A stretch of DNA of 64,000 nucleotides from Ammoniphilus sp. CFH 90114 (GCF_004123195.1 NZ_SDLI01000006.1:310001-374000); one strand, 5' to 3'. Shown: positions 43,737 to 54,390, counted from the stretch's first letter. Numbers and translations are program-made. The notes: generated by a model not told the origin, from the sequence alone.

Positions 43737-44455
43737 TTCAAGTGAATAATTTAAAAAAATCGTTTGGTAATCTAGAAGTATTAAAGGAGATCAGCACACA
43801 GATAAAAGAAGGCGAAGTTGTTGTCGTAATTGGGCCATCGGGCTCCGGAAAATCCACATTCCTCCGTTGCCTCAATCTTCTAGAGGAAGTTAGCGGCGGT
43901 GAAGTGCTCATTAATGGAGTCAACTTAACGGATCCTAAAACGAACATTAATAATGTACGTACAGAAGTTGGAATGGTTTTTCAACGTTTTAATCTTTTCC
44001 CCCATATGACGGTCCTAGATAATATTAAACTCTCACCGATGAAGGTTCGTAAGTGGTCAGAACAAAAAGCAACCGAAAAAGCCCACCAGCTTTTGGAGAA
44101 GGTGGGCCTTAAAGAAAAGGCTTATGTATACCCCGATTCCCTTTCTGGTGGACAGGCCCAACGAGTTGCAATTGCCAGAGCCCTTGCCATGGAACCTAAA
44201 ATTATGCTGTTTGACGAACCAACTTCAGCTCTCGATCCCGAGATGGTTGGAGAAGTGCTTTCCGTAATGAAGCAGCTCGCTAAGGAAGGTATGACCATGG
44301 TAGTGGTTACTCACGAAATGGGATTCGCAAAAGAAGTAGGAGATCGCGTAATCTTCATGGATGGCGGATATATAGTAGAGGAGAACCTTCCAAAAGACTT
44401 ATTTGAAAACCCTCAACACGAGCGCACACAAGCCTTCTTATCTAAAATCTTATAA
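43733..44455 (+). CDS. Amino-acid ABC transporter ATPase (GlnQ type)
   Basis: 240 residues. Walker [10 protein letters not shown], signature [10 protein letters not shown], Walker [13 protein letters not shown], and switch His in [11 protein letters not shown], all standard for polar amino-acid importers. Last gene of the SBP-permease-ATPase operon, coupled to the permease by overlap. Confidence 0.95.
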   Translation: MIQVNNLKKSFGNLEVLKEISTQIKEGEVVVVIGPSGSGKSTFLRCLNLLEEVSGGEVLINGVNLTDPKTNINNVRTEVGMVFQRFNLFPHMTVLDNIKLSPMKVRKWSEQKATEKAHQLLEKVGLKEKAYVYPDSLSGGQAQRVAIARALAMEPKIMLFDEPTSALDPEMVGEVLSVMKQLAKEGMTMVVVTHEMGFAKEVGDRVIFMDGGYIVEENLPKDLFENPQHERTQAFLSKIL

Positions 44456-44485
44456 AAATAGTGTAATTGTTTTACTTAGTAGAAC

Positions 44486-44523
44486 AAAAAAGGCAAAGCG
44501 TTTTCATACGCTTTGCCTTTTTT
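44486..44523. terminator. Bidirectional terminator
   Basis: 15-bp perfect stem (arms 44486-44500 and 44509-44523, loop of 8) with T-rich flank, between the convergent ATPase and VanW genes. Confidence 0.9.
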
Positions 44524-44542
44524 ATTTAATACTAGCTTCAAC

Positions 44543-45358
44543 TCAAGTATTTCCTTCCGGTAAAAAAGGTTCATACATCATAATGGCGTCGTTTTCGGTA
44601 ATAAACTCATCATCTATTAATTCTTGATTTAAATTGTAAGCTTTTCTATAAATTTTATTATGTCTAACGTACCCTCCCATAAACTCATGGGTGATCCAAT
44701 GCTCTTTTTCGTAAACTTCATACGTTCTTGTTGGAGGTGCAGTAGCTCTCCATTCCCCTACTAAATGAGAATCCGTTAAATATAAAACGAGTTGATAGGC
44801 TTGCTTCGTTTCATTTTTAATTTGTAGGTCCAGATAATTATAAGCACACGTTGCGCCACTTCCAAAGGGTTGACTTCTCTTTGAATCTGGAAAAACATCA
44901 AAGCTATGTCGGTACCTCTCCGTTATGGTTAAAGGTGTATGCAACGTCATCCAATAGATCAAATTCGAGAGCTGACATAATCCCCCGCCTGTTCCAGTGG
45001 TCACTTTCCCGTAAAATAAAATCATTCCATCAACGTAGCCCTTCTTCTTGGTCGTATTCCCAATCAATCTCCAATAAGAAAAAGTCTCCCCTGGGGAAAC
45101 CATCACACCATTTATCGTCTTCGATGCAATCCTAATATTCTTAACCTTATTATGCTGCAGCCACATATCCACATCCTTCAGATCTCTTAGTAAAGGCGTG
45201 GCATGTGTAAATACGACATAGGGAAGCTGTTCACTTAATATTTTTAGAGCGTACTTCTTCCCCCCAAAATACCATTCTTTATATCGCTTTAGACGATAAT
45301 ATTTCTTCCCCAAGAAGATGCGAAAAGGACTTCTAGTGATAGGTTTAAGCGATGTCAT
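44543..45358 (-). CDS. vanW: VanW family protein
   Basis: 271 residues. Typical VanW core: GVMVSPGETFSYW, then GTGGGLCQLSNLIYWMTLH, ERYRHSFDVFPDS and QPFGSGATC. VanW occurs in some vancomycin-resistance operons and widely in Firmicutes; its fold relates to L,D-transpeptidase-associated and G5/peptidoglycan-binding proteins, and its function is not settled. No VanHAX neighbours. ATG 45358 has GGAAGGA upstream; TTG 45376 belongs to that site. Confidence 0.88.
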   Translation of the reverse strand: MTSLKPITRSPFRIFLGKKYYRLKRYKEWYFGGKKYALKILSEQLPYVVFTHATPLLRDLKDVDMWLQHNKVKNIRIASKTINGVMVSPGETFSYWRLIGNTTKKKGYVDGMILFYGKVTTGTGGGLCQLSNLIYWMTLHTPLTITERYRHSFDVFPDSKRSQPFGSGATCAYNYLDLQIKNETKQAYQLVLYLTDSHLVGEWRATAPPTRTYEVYEKEHWITHEFMGGYVRHNKIYRKAYNLNQELIDDEFITENDAIMMYEPFLPEGNT

Positions 45359-45419
45359 ACGTTTATATCCTTCCAATATTCTCTACGTATCGTGAACTTA
45401 TCCTTACATTATGCTCTAT

Positions 45420-45752
45420 TCAAAAATTCGGTATTCTCTTCTCGCCAACTTGATGAACGGTTCCTAGGAATGATATAAAGACCCTAGCCTCCTCGTGATA
45501 TTCTGGAAGATCTTCAGGTATTAAGCCACAAGCGAACTCAATCTTAGCTATGGAACCAAACGCTACTTTCTCTACTTTCTTCACCCCACAACCATTACAA
45601 TCCATCCCGCAACCATCAACCATGTCTTCCTGACTAGACTCTATGGCACTTGCGACAATGCTATTGATAGTTGAAGGAGTAAGCCAGGGGGAGGATATAA
45701 TGAAAAACAAAATAACTAATGCTAACACCGCTAGCATGGATAGCTTATTCAT
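45420..45752 (-). CDS. Small exported or anchored protein with CGxxCxGCG motif
   Basis: 110 residues, not recognised. N-terminal hydrophobic helix (about 5-24), then the cysteine cluster DGCGMDCNGCGVKK at about 47-60, a further Cys (FACGL) and a beta-rich tail. The cluster could bind metal. GGAGGACC stands just before the ATG. Single gene between vanW and the UbiD-like gene. Confidence 0.6.
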   Translation of the reverse strand: MNKLSMLAVLALVILFFIISSPWLTPSTINSIVASAIESSQEDMVDGCGMDCNGCGVKKVEKVAFGSIAKIEFACGLIPEDLPEYHEEARVFISFLGTVHQVGEKRIPNF

Positions 45753-45861
45753 AGGTCCTCCCCTCCACTCTCAATACATAGAAGACGTGATCCAATACGA
45801 ATTTGTTACACTTTATGACTACCTAAAAATGGAATTGGTAGTGGCGATGAGCTCTTGTATG

Positions 45862-47691
45862 CTATAGTAACCCTCCCAAACTTGCTCCCTTGACGAAGAA
45901 TCGCTCTATATTCCTCTCGACCGTCGGATCAGGTATTAAGGGCGGGGCATGATGAGGTTTAATACGTGCATCAATGATTACGTTATCACAACCCCAATGT
46001 TTATTCTCATAAAAACTATTCACACCATATATATCATGTGATGGATTACTACGTGTAAATGTCGCCCAAAGGAAATTATTCAGGGTAGCACTAATAAAGG
46101 AACTATCATCTGCTAAAATGATCATAGGACACGAGGTTATTGGCCCCCTAGCCTTAATCGCTTCACCTAAACCTTGTATCTCCTGCTGAGCTTGTTTGTA
46201 GTCTTTAAATTGAGGTCCTTGAACAACCACAACTCCAGGCATGACAAGTTGTGCATTACAATATCCCCTCAATTCCTTTAATGGTTCAGGAACTTCTCTG
46301 CATAGCTCCCTTAGCTTATCGCCATAAGCAGCAAACACGACTTTACTTCCCGAATTTAATCCTGTACCTGAATAGTCTAAAGTGTCAATTGTTGTATTGG
46401 TATAGAAGTGGAGATCTCGACGAAGGTCCATTCTCTCCAAGATATAAGTTAGGAAAGCACCCTCCTCATGCGTAGTAACCGGTTGATCATCTTCAGCAGT
46501 TATGAATAAATATTTAGCCAGGCTCAACTGTCCTGTTCCTAGAATCCTGTTGGCGATTGTCAACAATTCCGTCGGCTGTTTAACAGCTTGATAAGGAGTA
46601 TAACGTTCGCTCCCAATCGCAAAGAGAAGAGGATGAACACCAGCCGCATCCACCGCATGAACTTCCTTTACTCCTGGGATCTCTTGCTTAATGGCATCAC
46701 CTGTTAACTCATGGATCAGGGCACCAAACGAGGTGTCTTCCTGCGGTGGTCGACCCACGACGGTAAATGGCCAGATCGCATCAGGCTTAGCATATACTTT
46801 ATGGATTTTCATCAAAGGAAAATCATGTGTAAGGCTATAATAACCTAGATGATCGCCGAATGGCCCCTCAGGTTTCGTTTCTCCCGGATGAATCTCTCCC
46901 GTAATGACAAAATCTGCGTCGTTACTAATGCAGTAACCATCAATATAACTATAGCGAAAACGTCTACCACCCAATAAACCGGCAAACGTCATTTCGCTCA
47001 TCCCTTCAGGCAAAGGCATGACAGCAGACAATGTTTGGGACGGTGGTCCACCCACAAAGATACTGACTTTTAAAGGCTTTCCTAATTTATTCGCTTTGGC
47101 TTGGTGGACTCCGATTCCCCGGTGGATCTGATAATGGACCCCGATTTCTTTATTTATCTCATACTCATTTCCTGTAAGCTGAACACGGTACATTCCGAGG
47201 TTTGAATTCATAATGCCAGGTTTGTCCGGATCTTCGGTATAGACTTGTGGCAATGTGATAAAAGCTCCTCCATCCATCGGCCAATGGTGTATCAATGGAA
47301 GATCTGATATCTGAATTTCCTGTGCAGTGGCAGGCTGACTTGCTGAAGTCTTCAAAGGTAGAGCTTTCATCGCTGCCAAACCGCTTCTCATATTATTAAA
47401 CGGATTCTTAAGGGCCTTAGCCGGATCCTTTCGCAGCGCGATCACATTTTGAACATCTTCCATTGTATCCCGAAAGAGAAACTTGCTTCGTTCTACTGTA
47501 CCAAAAAGGTTCGACACTGCCCGAAACTTTGACCCTTTTACATTTTCAAATAAGAGAGCAGGACCGCCAGCCTCGTAAACTTTCAAATGAATGGCAGCCA
47601 TCTCAAGATACGGATCAACTTCCTCACGTATCCGAACCAGTTGACCATGTTTTTCTAAATCCATGATGCATTCTTGTAAGTTGCGGTACAT
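45862..47691 (-). CDS. UbiD family decarboxylase
   Basis: 609 residues, full-length UbiD-like non-oxidative decarboxylase that uses prenylated FMN. Motifs: FENVKGSKFRAVSNLFGT, MYRVQL and HYQIHRGIGVH (cofactor-site Arg/His), PEGPFGDHLGYYS with the catalytic acidic residues, and VVGRPPQEDTSFG. AGGAG precedes the ATG. No UbiX flavin prenyltransferase is adjacent, so that must be encoded elsewhere. Substrate (an aromatic or unsaturated acid) unknown. The 233-bp gap upstream (47692-47924) has no convincing gene. Confidence 0.9.
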   Translation of the reverse strand: MYRNLQECIMDLEKHGQLVRIREEVDPYLEMAAIHLKVYEAGGPALLFENVKGSKFRAVSNLFGTVERSKFLFRDTMEDVQNVIALRKDPAKALKNPFNNMRSGLAAMKALPLKTSASQPATAQEIQISDLPLIHHWPMDGGAFITLPQVYTEDPDKPGIMNSNLGMYRVQLTGNEYEINKEIGVHYQIHRGIGVHQAKANKLGKPLKVSIFVGGPPSQTLSAVMPLPEGMSEMTFAGLLGGRRFRYSYIDGYCISNDADFVITGEIHPGETKPEGPFGDHLGYYSLTHDFPLMKIHKVYAKPDAIWPFTVVGRPPQEDTSFGALIHELTGDAIKQEIPGVKEVHAVDAAGVHPLLFAIGSERYTPYQAVKQPTELLTIANRILGTGQLSLAKYLFITAEDDQPVTTHEEGAFLTYILERMDLRRDLHFYTNTTIDTLDYSGTGLNSGSKVVFAAYGDKLRELCREVPEPLKELRGYCNAQLVMPGVVVVQGPQFKDYKQAQQEIQGLGEAIKARGPITSCPMIILADDSSFISATLNNFLWATFTRSNPSHDIYGVNSFYENKHWGCDNVIIDARIKPHHAPPLIPDPTVERNIERFFVKGASLGGLL

Positions 47692-47924
47692 CCGTTGTGC
47701 TCCTATCTTATTATATTTCTTAAATATAACAGGCTTCTTTACTTACAGTAAAAACGAATGGAGACAAGTTGTCAAACGCGTTATGACTAGCCATCGGTTA
47801 TAGAGGTAAAAAAATATCCGCCAAGGACTCTCAGCGGTAAATGGGGGTGGTGGATATGGATAGGATTTATGACATCTTCATTGTAGTTCTTTATCATTAA
47901 CTAAATATAAAGGAAAAATTAATT

Positions 47925-48446
47925 TTACATAAAGTAATGTACTCCAATCGCACAACTAACTCCGACTAAAGCACCGACGATAACATCTAAAGGATAATGG
48001 AGCCCAAGATACATGCGAGAAACAGCAACCAGAATGGCTAGTATGAAGAATAAAAGGGCCAGCCATGGGATCACGAAAGCAATGGAAGTACTCCAAGTAA
48101 AAATTGCCGCACTATGTCCCGAAGGAAAAGAATAATCTCTTAAAGGATTCTCGACAACATGAATATTTATCTCTCTTAGATAGGGTCTAGGCCTGTTCCA
48201 TCTTCTTTTTGCAACCTGAACTAGAATGTGACTTATAATCAGAGCAAGAGGAACTTCTATCAGTAGGATTCGACTTTCTCTAAGTAAAAGGAATAACACT
48301 AGGAATAAACAAACTGAAAAAGTAAGTCCACCAAGATGAGTAACCATTGGCATCAATCTATTAAACAAACGGCACCGTATCTTCTGATTAAATATGATGA
48401 AGATCTGCCGATCACCGCTCTTCATCCACGATAAAAATGGATACAT
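47925..48446 (-). CDS. PAP2 family phosphatase (undecaprenyl-diphosphatase-like)
   Basis: 173 residues, about five membrane segments. The three PAP2 motifs are intact: KRRWNRPRP, PSGHSA, and SRMYLGLHYPLDVIVG. Size and layout fit BcrC/YwoA-type enzymes that recycle undecaprenyl pyrophosphate, a bacitracin target, which agrees with the Bce module 2 kb away. ATG 48446 is 10 nt from GGAGGT; GTG 48458 overlaps that site. Divergent from the glycosyltransferase gene. Confidence 0.88.
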   Translation of the reverse strand: MYPFLSWMKSGDRQIFIIFNQKIRCRLFNRLMPMVTHLGGLTFSVCLFLVLFLLLRESRILLIEVPLALIISHILVQVAKRRWNRPRPYLREINIHVVENPLRDYSFPSGHSAAIFTWSTSIAFVIPWLALLFFILAILVAVSRMYLGLHYPLDVIVGALVGVSCAIGVHYFM

Positions 48447-48622
48447 GTAAGTACTCACCTCCGGGTATTGTTAACTTTTATTTTAGCACCGGCCCATGAA
48501 TTCTCTATGAACTTAACTTAAATGATTTTTTCTAATCTTAACATCACATTAATACTTGATTTATAATTTTCTGTTAAATTTAGTTGGATATTTACTCTAT
48601 ATATCGAAGGGGTGAAGCCAAC

Positions 48623-49729
48623 TTGTACAGAACAGCACTTATCCTTTCCGAACCGTATGGTGGTGGTCATACTAAGGCTGCGAAAGCCGTTTCTAAGCTT
48701 CTGAAAGATTGGAATTACCCTATCCTGGAATTAGGCAATTACCTGCATCCCCGTTTATCTAGTCATCTCACTCGCGGATACCTGAAAACTGTACAGAAAG
48801 CTCCTTGGATATGGGGAAAATTGTATTCTAGTCCTATAACAGAGAGTCAACTTATTCCCTATATGTACCGTAAAATCTATACTACAAAGTTGGCTGCCCT
48901 ACTTCTACAAACCAAGCCGGATGTCATAATTGCCACACATCCCTTGCCGGCTATCGCTATTAGTTCTCTTAGAAAATATAAAATTGATCTCCCCTTAGTT
49001 GGCGTTGTTACCGATTTCCATATCCATCCAAGCAGGTCCCTTGCCGACTGGAATGTGCTGTGCATTCCTTCACAGGTTGTTCCTTCATGGCTAGACAACA
49101 CAACAGGGATTGTACCCACAGGAATTCCTGTTCAGCCTTCTTTTCATACCACACTGTCTAAACCACTCGCAAAGAAGAATCTAAATCTTGATCTTTCTAA
49201 GCCTGTTGTACTTTGGATGGGCGGAAGCGACGGTTTTCTTCAGGATTTAGAATGGGTTAGCATGTGTAGTAAAGATCCATCAACTCAATGGCTATTTGTT
49301 ACGGGGAGAAATCGCAAGCTATTTAATACTTTACAAGATAATTATAGAAAATACCCGCACCTACAGATCTACGGCTATGTTGATGATATTTCAACCTTGA
49401 TGGATGCATCAGACCTATTGGTTACCAAACCTGGAGGTGTTACGTGTTCTGAGGCTATTCATAAGGGACTCCCCCTTCTCCTTACAAACGGTGTAACTGG
49501 GCAGGAAGAGGAGAATCGTTCTTTTCTGTTGCAACAAGGACTTGCTGATTATTGCGCCTCGCACGAAATTAAAGAAAAGTCGCAGGCAATGATTAGCAAT
49601 TTTGACAACCTGGAAAGAATCAAATGGAATATGCTAAGGTATAAACATTCTATACAACCTAATCGTATTGCTTCTACAGTTGAAATGTTCTTAGGCCAGA
49701 ATTGTATAGGTCATTCACCTTATCACTAA
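48623..49729 (+). CDS. MGDG synthase/UgtP-like glycosyltransferase
   Basis: 368 residues, GT28-type. N-terminal lipid-acceptor domain begins TALILSEPYGGGHTKAAKA (Gly-rich GGGHxxAA signature) and TDFHIHP; the C-terminal nucleotide-sugar domain has LWMGGSDGF and TKPGGVTCSEA followed by GQEEEN. Processive diacylglycerol glucosyltransferases of Firmicutes look like this. TTG 48623 has AAGGGGTG 8 nt upstream; an earlier TTG at 48584 has none. Probably makes glycolipid membrane anchors. Confidence 0.85.
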   Translation: MYRTALILSEPYGGGHTKAAKAVSKLLKDWNYPILELGNYLHPRLSSHLTRGYLKTVQKAPWIWGKLYSSPITESQLIPYMYRKIYTTKLAALLLQTKPDVIIATHPLPAIAISSLRKYKIDLPLVGVVTDFHIHPSRSLADWNVLCIPSQVVPSWLDNTTGIVPTGIPVQPSFHTTLSKPLAKKNLNLDLSKPVVLWMGGSDGFLQDLEWVSMCSKDPSTQWLFVTGRNRKLFNTLQDNYRKYPHLQIYGYVDDISTLMDASDLLVTKPGGVTCSEAIHKGLPLLLTNGVTGQEEENRSFLLQQGLADYCASHEIKEKSQAMISNFDNLERIKWNMLRYKHSIQPNRIASTVEMFLGQNCIGHSPYH

Positions 49730-49732
49730 TAA

Positions 49733-49761
49733 AGAGGGTGTCCCCAAAGGTCACCCTCTTA
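49733..49761 (+). terminator. Hairpin after glycosyltransferase gene
   Basis: 9-bp perfect stem (arms 49733-49741 and 49753-49761) with a short T-rich tail. Confidence 0.55.
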
Positions 49762-49885
49762 ATCTTAGCCCCCCTTTAGGAATATCATACGACGAAAATC
49801 TAGCACCTACCAACAATCCCTATAGACAAATATTGTCTTTTCGATACAATGATTAAGAATAATGTTATAAAGTGTGGTGTTATCC

Positions 49886-50578
49886 GTGTTCAAAATTCTA
49901 CTTATTGAAGATGATGCAACTCTTTTTCTAGAAATAAAGGATCGACTAACTCAATGGTCGTACGATGTTTACGGTATTCAAGATTTTAGTAATGTCTTCA
50001 CTGAGTTCAGTAAGATCACACCTGATCTTGTCCTTATCGATATCCAACTCCCAAAATATGATGGGTTTCACTGGTGCCGGTTAATTCGGTCTCACTCCAC
50101 AGTTCCCATTTTGTTTTTATCCTCCCGGGATCATCCGTTGGATATGGTTATGTCTATGCAGCTTGGAGCCGATGATTTTATCCAGAAGCCCTTTCATTTC
50201 GAAGTTCTCATTGCTAAAATCCAAGCAACGCTTAGGCGAGCCTACAATTATAGTAATGATCAACTTGTACTAAAAACCTGGTGCGGGGCGACCATTAATT
50301 TAGAGAAAAATACCATCAGTAAAGATACCGTATCTATTGAATTAACAAAGAATGAGATACTAATACTTAAACATTTACTGGACCATAAAAATAAGATTGT
50401 GACACGTGAAGAGCTAATGAAGAATTTGTGGGATGACGAACGGTTTGTTAGTGATAATACTTTAACAGTCAATGTAAACCGTCTGAGAAAAAAACTGGAA
50501 GAGATCGGATTGGGTCAGTACATTGAAACAAAGGTGGGACAAGGCTATATTGCGAAAGAAGAGGTTGCACTTTCATGA
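49886..50578 (+). CDS. bceR: Response regulator BceR (OmpR family)
   Basis: 230 residues. Receiver domain with acidic pocket (LLIEDDA), phosphoacceptor Asp in VLIDIQLPKYDGFHWCRLIR and Lys in DDFIQKPFHFEVLIAKIQ; C-terminal winged helix (LTKNEILILKHLL, NTLTVNVNRLRKKL). The sequence follows B. subtilis BceR closely. GTG 49886 (MFKILLIED) is preferred to GTG 49874 by family alignment. Overlaps bceS by 4 nt. Expected to activate bceAB through the inverted repeat at 51572-51595. Confidence 0.92.
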   Translation: MFKILLIEDDATLFLEIKDRLTQWSYDVYGIQDFSNVFTEFSKITPDLVLIDIQLPKYDGFHWCRLIRSHSTVPILFLSSRDHPLDMVMSMQLGADDFIQKPFHFEVLIAKIQATLRRAYNYSNDQLVLKTWCGATINLEKNTISKDTVSIELTKNEILILKHLLDHKNKIVTREELMKNLWDDERFVSDNTLTVNVNRLRKKLEEIGLGQYIETKVGQGYIAKEEVALS

Positions 50579-51579
50579 TCAAGAAGTTTCTCATAGAGCG
50601 ACGAAGCTGGATTCTTTTCTTCCTCTCCCTTCAGTTTCTGATCCTCTTCATAACATATTTAGATTCTTCGATTCCACTTTATTCCATAATCTACATCGTC
50701 TTTTTATCTCTCATCGTCTTTACTCTCTTCCTGGTAACGCGTTACGTGAAAGAAACAAAATTTTACCGAAGTCTCGAGACTTGGGAGAACAGTTTAGACA
50801 TTAAGAACTTAATGGATCCGACTAGTCCGTATGAACACCTGATTTATGAGGCGATCGTGAACCAGACGGATGCCCTTAAGCAATCGGCTACACAAAACAG
50901 CTTGATACTCGAGCAAGAGAAGGAAGAACTCCTAGCATGGATTCATGAAGTAAAAACCCCGTTAACTGCTATGTACCTGATGATCGGTCGTTTAGATGAA
51001 TCAAAAGTAAAATCGAGTCTAATGTATGAATGGTTAAGAGTGCATCTCCTACTTGACCAACAGCTTCACCAAAAACGAATTCATTTTATTGAAAATGACT
51101 TATATATTGAAAATCTGCATCTACCTTCCATTATCCATGGTGAAATTCGCGCCTTACAATCTATTTGTATTCAGAAGGGAATTGGATTCGACTTGGAATT
51201 AGAGGTGCTTAGCGAACTGAGCGATGCCAAATGGTTATCCTATATCATTAGACAGCTGCTCACCAATGCGGTTAAGTATTGTGAAGCCTCCGATATTACC
51301 ATTCGAAGTTTTCAACAAAAAGATCAAACCATCCTCGAAGTCGAGGACCGTGGAAGAGGGATTGACCCTCGTGACCTGCCGCGTATATTTGATAAGGGCT
51401 TTACTTCCACCCTCCAACATCATAACCATGCAGCCACCGGGATGGGGCTCTATTTGGCTCAGAGAGCCGCACAATCCTTGTTCATCCAAATGACGGTAAA
51501 CTCTCAATTGGGGGTTGGAACTACCTTCCGGCTCACCTTCCCAAAGCGAAATGATTTTCACCAAACAACAGGCATGTGA
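50575..51579 (+). CDS. bceS: Intramembrane-sensing histidine kinase BceS
   Basis: 334 residues. Two membrane helices near the N-terminus with almost no extracellular loop (about 12-34 and 38-58), the layout of intramembrane-sensing kinases. Phospho-His in AWIHEVKTPLTA, N box QLLTNAVKYCE, ATP-binding DRGRGI and ATGMGLYL. It does not sense peptide itself but reads transport by BceAB. Its stop lies inside the inverted repeat upstream of bceA. Confidence 0.92.
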   Translation: MIKKFLIERRSWILFFLSLQFLILFITYLDSSIPLYSIIYIVFLSLIVFTLFLVTRYVKETKFYRSLETWENSLDIKNLMDPTSPYEHLIYEAIVNQTDALKQSATQNSLILEQEKEELLAWIHEVKTPLTAMYLMIGRLDESKVKSSLMYEWLRVHLLLDQQLHQKRIHFIENDLYIENLHLPSIIHGEIRALQSICIQKGIGFDLELEVLSELSDAKWLSYIIRQLLTNAVKYCEASDITIRSFQQKDQTILEVEDRGRGIDPRDLPRIFDKGFTSTLQHHNHAATGMGLYLAQRAAQSLFIQMTVNSQLGVGTTFRLTFPKRNDFHQTTGM

Positions 51580-51595
51580 CGACATTGTCACATGC
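51572..51595. promoter_or_regulatory. BceR-type operator upstream of bceAB
   Basis: Perfect inverted repeat GCATGTGAC-N6-GTCACATGC, overlapping the bceS stop. Downstream TATAAT at 51645-51650 with a poor -35 region fits an activator-dependent bceA promoter. Confidence 0.8.
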
Positions 51596-51679
51596 TTCTT
51601 ACGATTTGTAAGTTCAAACGAAGGAAAGTGGAATTAGTGGCTATTATAATTAAACCATCCAATACAGGAGGGTATAGAA

Positions 51680-52441
51680 ATGAACATTTTAGAAGCTCAA
51701 AAGATTTATAAAAGTTACGGAAATAAATGGAACAGACAAGAGGTATTAAAGGGGTTGGACCTTTCCATTCTAAAGGGTGAATTTGTCAGTATTATGGGGG
51801 CATCCGGCTCTGGAAAAACCACATTGCTCAATGTCTTGTCATCCATTGATGCAGCAAGTGAAGGAAAGATCTTTATCGATGGGAAAGAAATGACGAGGAT
51901 GAAGGAGAAGCAATTAGCAGAATTTCGCAAGCACCATTTAGGATTTATCTTTCAGGACTACCATTTGCTTGATACTCTGACGGTCAAGGAAAATGTGTTA
52001 TTACCACTCTCCATAACTAAAGTAAGCAAAAGCATTGCGAATGAAAAATTTAGGGATGTTGCCACATTGCTTGGTATCTATGACGTTAAAGATAAATATC
52101 CAAACGAAATTTCCGGTGGTCAAAAACAACGTACTTCAGCTGCCCGAGCCTTTATCCATGAGCCGAGCCTAATCTTTGCTGATGAGCCTACAGGCGCTCT
52201 GGACTCCAAATCTGCATCTGATTTACTACAGAGATTAAGTCACTTGAATCAGAAGCGAACCACTACCATTGTAATGGTCACGCATGATCCCGTAGCGGCA
52301 AGCTTTGGCAATAGAGTGATCTTTATTAAAGATGGGCAAATTTATAGTCAGTTGCACAAAGGGGAAGAATCACGCACCTCCTTTTTCCAGGCTATTATGA
52401 AAACCCAAGGCGTACTAGGCGGGGTTCCTTATGAACATTAA
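51680..52441 (+). CDS. bceA: BceA-type ABC transporter ATPase
   Basis: 253 residues. Walker [10 protein letters not shown], signature [15 protein letters not shown], Walker [13 protein letters not shown], switch His in VTHDP. Energises the BceB permease in detoxification of peptide antibiotics such as bacitracin. AGGAGGG precedes the ATG; overlaps bceB by 11 nt. Confidence 0.93.
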   Translation: MNILEAQKIYKSYGNKWNRQEVLKGLDLSILKGEFVSIMGASGSGKTTLLNVLSSIDAASEGKIFIDGKEMTRMKEKQLAEFRKHHLGFIFQDYHLLDTLTVKENVLLPLSITKVSKSIANEKFRDVATLLGIYDVKDKYPNEISGGQKQRTSAARAFIHEPSLIFADEPTGALDSKSASDLLQRLSHLNQKRTTTIVMVTHDPVAASFGNRVIFIKDGQIYSQLHKGEESRTSFFQAIMKTQGVLGGVPYEH

Positions 52442-54383
52442 ACAACTCATTCTTCGCAGTCTAAAAATAAATATCAAACATTACTACGTTTATGTTTTTG
52501 CCTTAATATTTAGCGTTGCCTTGTATTTTTCCTTTGTCAACCTCCAATACGATCCCGCCTTAGATGAGGTAAAAGGATCCATTAAGGGGGCAGCTTCCCT
52601 ACGCGCAGCCTCCATCCTGCTTGTGGCTATTGTTCTTATCTTCATGATGTATGCCAACAATCTGTTTATCAAGAGACGGGGTAAAGAAATTGGGCTGCTC
52701 CAACTCATAGGAATGACCAAGAGTCGCATCTTCCAGATCCTTAGTACAGAGAACTCAATTCTCTACTTTGGATCCCTAAGTATTGGTATATTCCTGGGGT
52801 TCTGTATAACACGATTAGTTAAGTTAATCTTATTTAAAATTACTAGAGTAGCTGCTGAAGCTACCCTTGATTTCTCTACTCAAGCTCTGGTGCAGACTCT
52901 AGTTGTTTTTACCGCGATTTTCCTATTGATCACGTTTAGCAATTACATCTATATTAAAAAGCAAAACATCTTATCCTTATTCAGGATGATGTCTACCACA
53001 GAGGGTAAAAGGATAAGAGCAGCGTTATCAGGAGCAGAAATCAGCATTGGTGTCCTGGGGTTAGTTCTGATTTCGGCTGGCTACCTCGTATCATCACAGC
53101 TTTTTGGCGGTAAGTTTACTGCAACCAATGAGTTATTTCTGGCTATGGTGTTTATTTTAGCATCCGTCATTATTGGAACCTATCTTTTCTATAAGGGTTC
53201 AGTCAGCTTTATCTTTCATCTCATTCGAAAGAGAAAAGACGGATACCTCAATGTAAATGAAGTGTTATCTCTGTCTACCATCATGTTCCGGATGAAATCA
53301 AACGCTCTTTTATTAACCATTATTACGACCGTTTCGGCTTTGGCCATTGGCTTGCTATCCTTAAGCTATATCTCCTACTACTCTGCAGAAAAATCGGCTA
53401 AAAACCATGTGGCAGCTGATTTTTCCATGACGAAGCCACAAGATGCTGAGCGGTTTAAGGATGCTCTTACCTCTCAAAACATTCCATATCAAGAAAACAT
53501 GATTGAAGTGGTACGAGTCAAGGCTAATCTTGAACACATCTTAAGCACGAATTTGGAAGGATTAAATTTTGATCCGAAACGGTTTGTTATTTCTGTAATC
53601 AGTGACACATCGGTTCAAAACATCGATTTAAAAGCACAAGAAACGGTTTTTACAGGCGCTAGTGATTTGATCGATAAATTTTTCTCCTTAAAAGAATCCG
53701 GCTCTGTCGAGCTCGAGGGACACCAAGAATTTATAGCTTTAGACTACTTAGGTTTAAGAAAGGATTATCTCCTTTCCATGTATTTTACCGATGGGGGCCT
53801 GCCTATCGCGATAGTAGATGACGCTACTTTCAAAAAGTTGAAGAGGGATCTCGACCCTGAGATACAAAAAGAATCTTCCCAACACATTGGAATTGTCATC
53901 ATGGAAGAAGATCAGCTTGAAAAAGCAAATACAATATTCACTAAAATGACAGAGACTAAGGAGTCACCCTCCTACTCCCGTATTGAAATGAGTAACCAGC
54001 AGAAAAGGAATATGGGGCTCATCATGTTTATTGTTGGGTTTTTAGGCTTAACCTTTCTCTTGACGTCAGGATGCATCCTATATTTCAAACAGATGAGTGA
54101 AAGTGAAGAAGAAAGAAATAGCTTTACAATCCTAAGAAAACTTGGTTTTACCCAGGGAGACCTGATAAAGGGGATACAAGCTAAACAAGGCTTTAATTTT
54201 GGAATTCCTTTAATTATGGGACTGTTACACAGTTATTTTGCCGTTCAATCAGGATGGTTTCTGTTCGGTGCGGATCTATGGATCCCCATGATTGTCGTGA
54301 TGATCCTCTACGCGACGTTGTATTCTCTGTTTGGCCTATTATCGGTACAACATTATAAGCAAGTGATTAAAGAGGCACTCTAA
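52431..54383 (+). CDS. bceB: BceB-type ABC transporter permease
   Basis: 650 residues with ten membrane segments: one plus three at the N-terminus (FtsX-like block with [20 protein letters not shown]), two in the middle flanking a large extracellular domain (about 320-525) that recognises the drug-lipid complex, and the C-terminal FtsX block ([20 protein letters not shown]). It removes peptide antibiotics from lipid II-cycle intermediates and signals to BceS. Starts within bceA. Confidence 0.93.
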   Translation: MNIKQLILRSLKINIKHYYVYVFALIFSVALYFSFVNLQYDPALDEVKGSIKGAASLRAASILLVAIVLIFMMYANNLFIKRRGKEIGLLQLIGMTKSRIFQILSTENSILYFGSLSIGIFLGFCITRLVKLILFKITRVAAEATLDFSTQALVQTLVVFTAIFLLITFSNYIYIKKQNILSLFRMMSTTEGKRIRAALSGAEISIGVLGLVLISAGYLVSSQLFGGKFTATNELFLAMVFILASVIIGTYLFYKGSVSFIFHLIRKRKDGYLNVNEVLSLSTIMFRMKSNALLLTIITTVSALAIGLLSLSYISYYSAEKSAKNHVAADFSMTKPQDAERFKDALTSQNIPYQENMIEVVRVKANLEHILSTNLEGLNFDPKRFVISVISDTSVQNIDLKAQETVFTGASDLIDKFFSLKESGSVELEGHQEFIALDYLGLRKDYLLSMYFTDGGLPIAIVDDATFKKLKRDLDPEIQKESSQHIGIVIMEEDQLEKANTIFTKMTETKESPSYSRIEMSNQQKRNMGLIMFIVGFLGLTFLLTSGCILYFKQMSESEEERNSFTILRKLGFTQGDLIKGIQAKQGFNFGIPLIMGLLHSYFAVQSGWFLFGADLWIPMIVVMILYATLYSLFGLLSVQHYKQVIKEAL

Positions 54384-54390
54384 AGGGAAA

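Noticed and set aside
3516-45358. Vancomycin-resistance cluster suggested by VanX- and VanW-like genes
   Set aside because: The genes lie 40 kb apart and there is no vanH, vanA/B ligase or vanRS pair; the VanX-like gene is tied to a peptide importer.
47841-47900. 19-codon hydrophobic open frame
   Set aside because: No ribosome site, promoter or terminator; too short to support.
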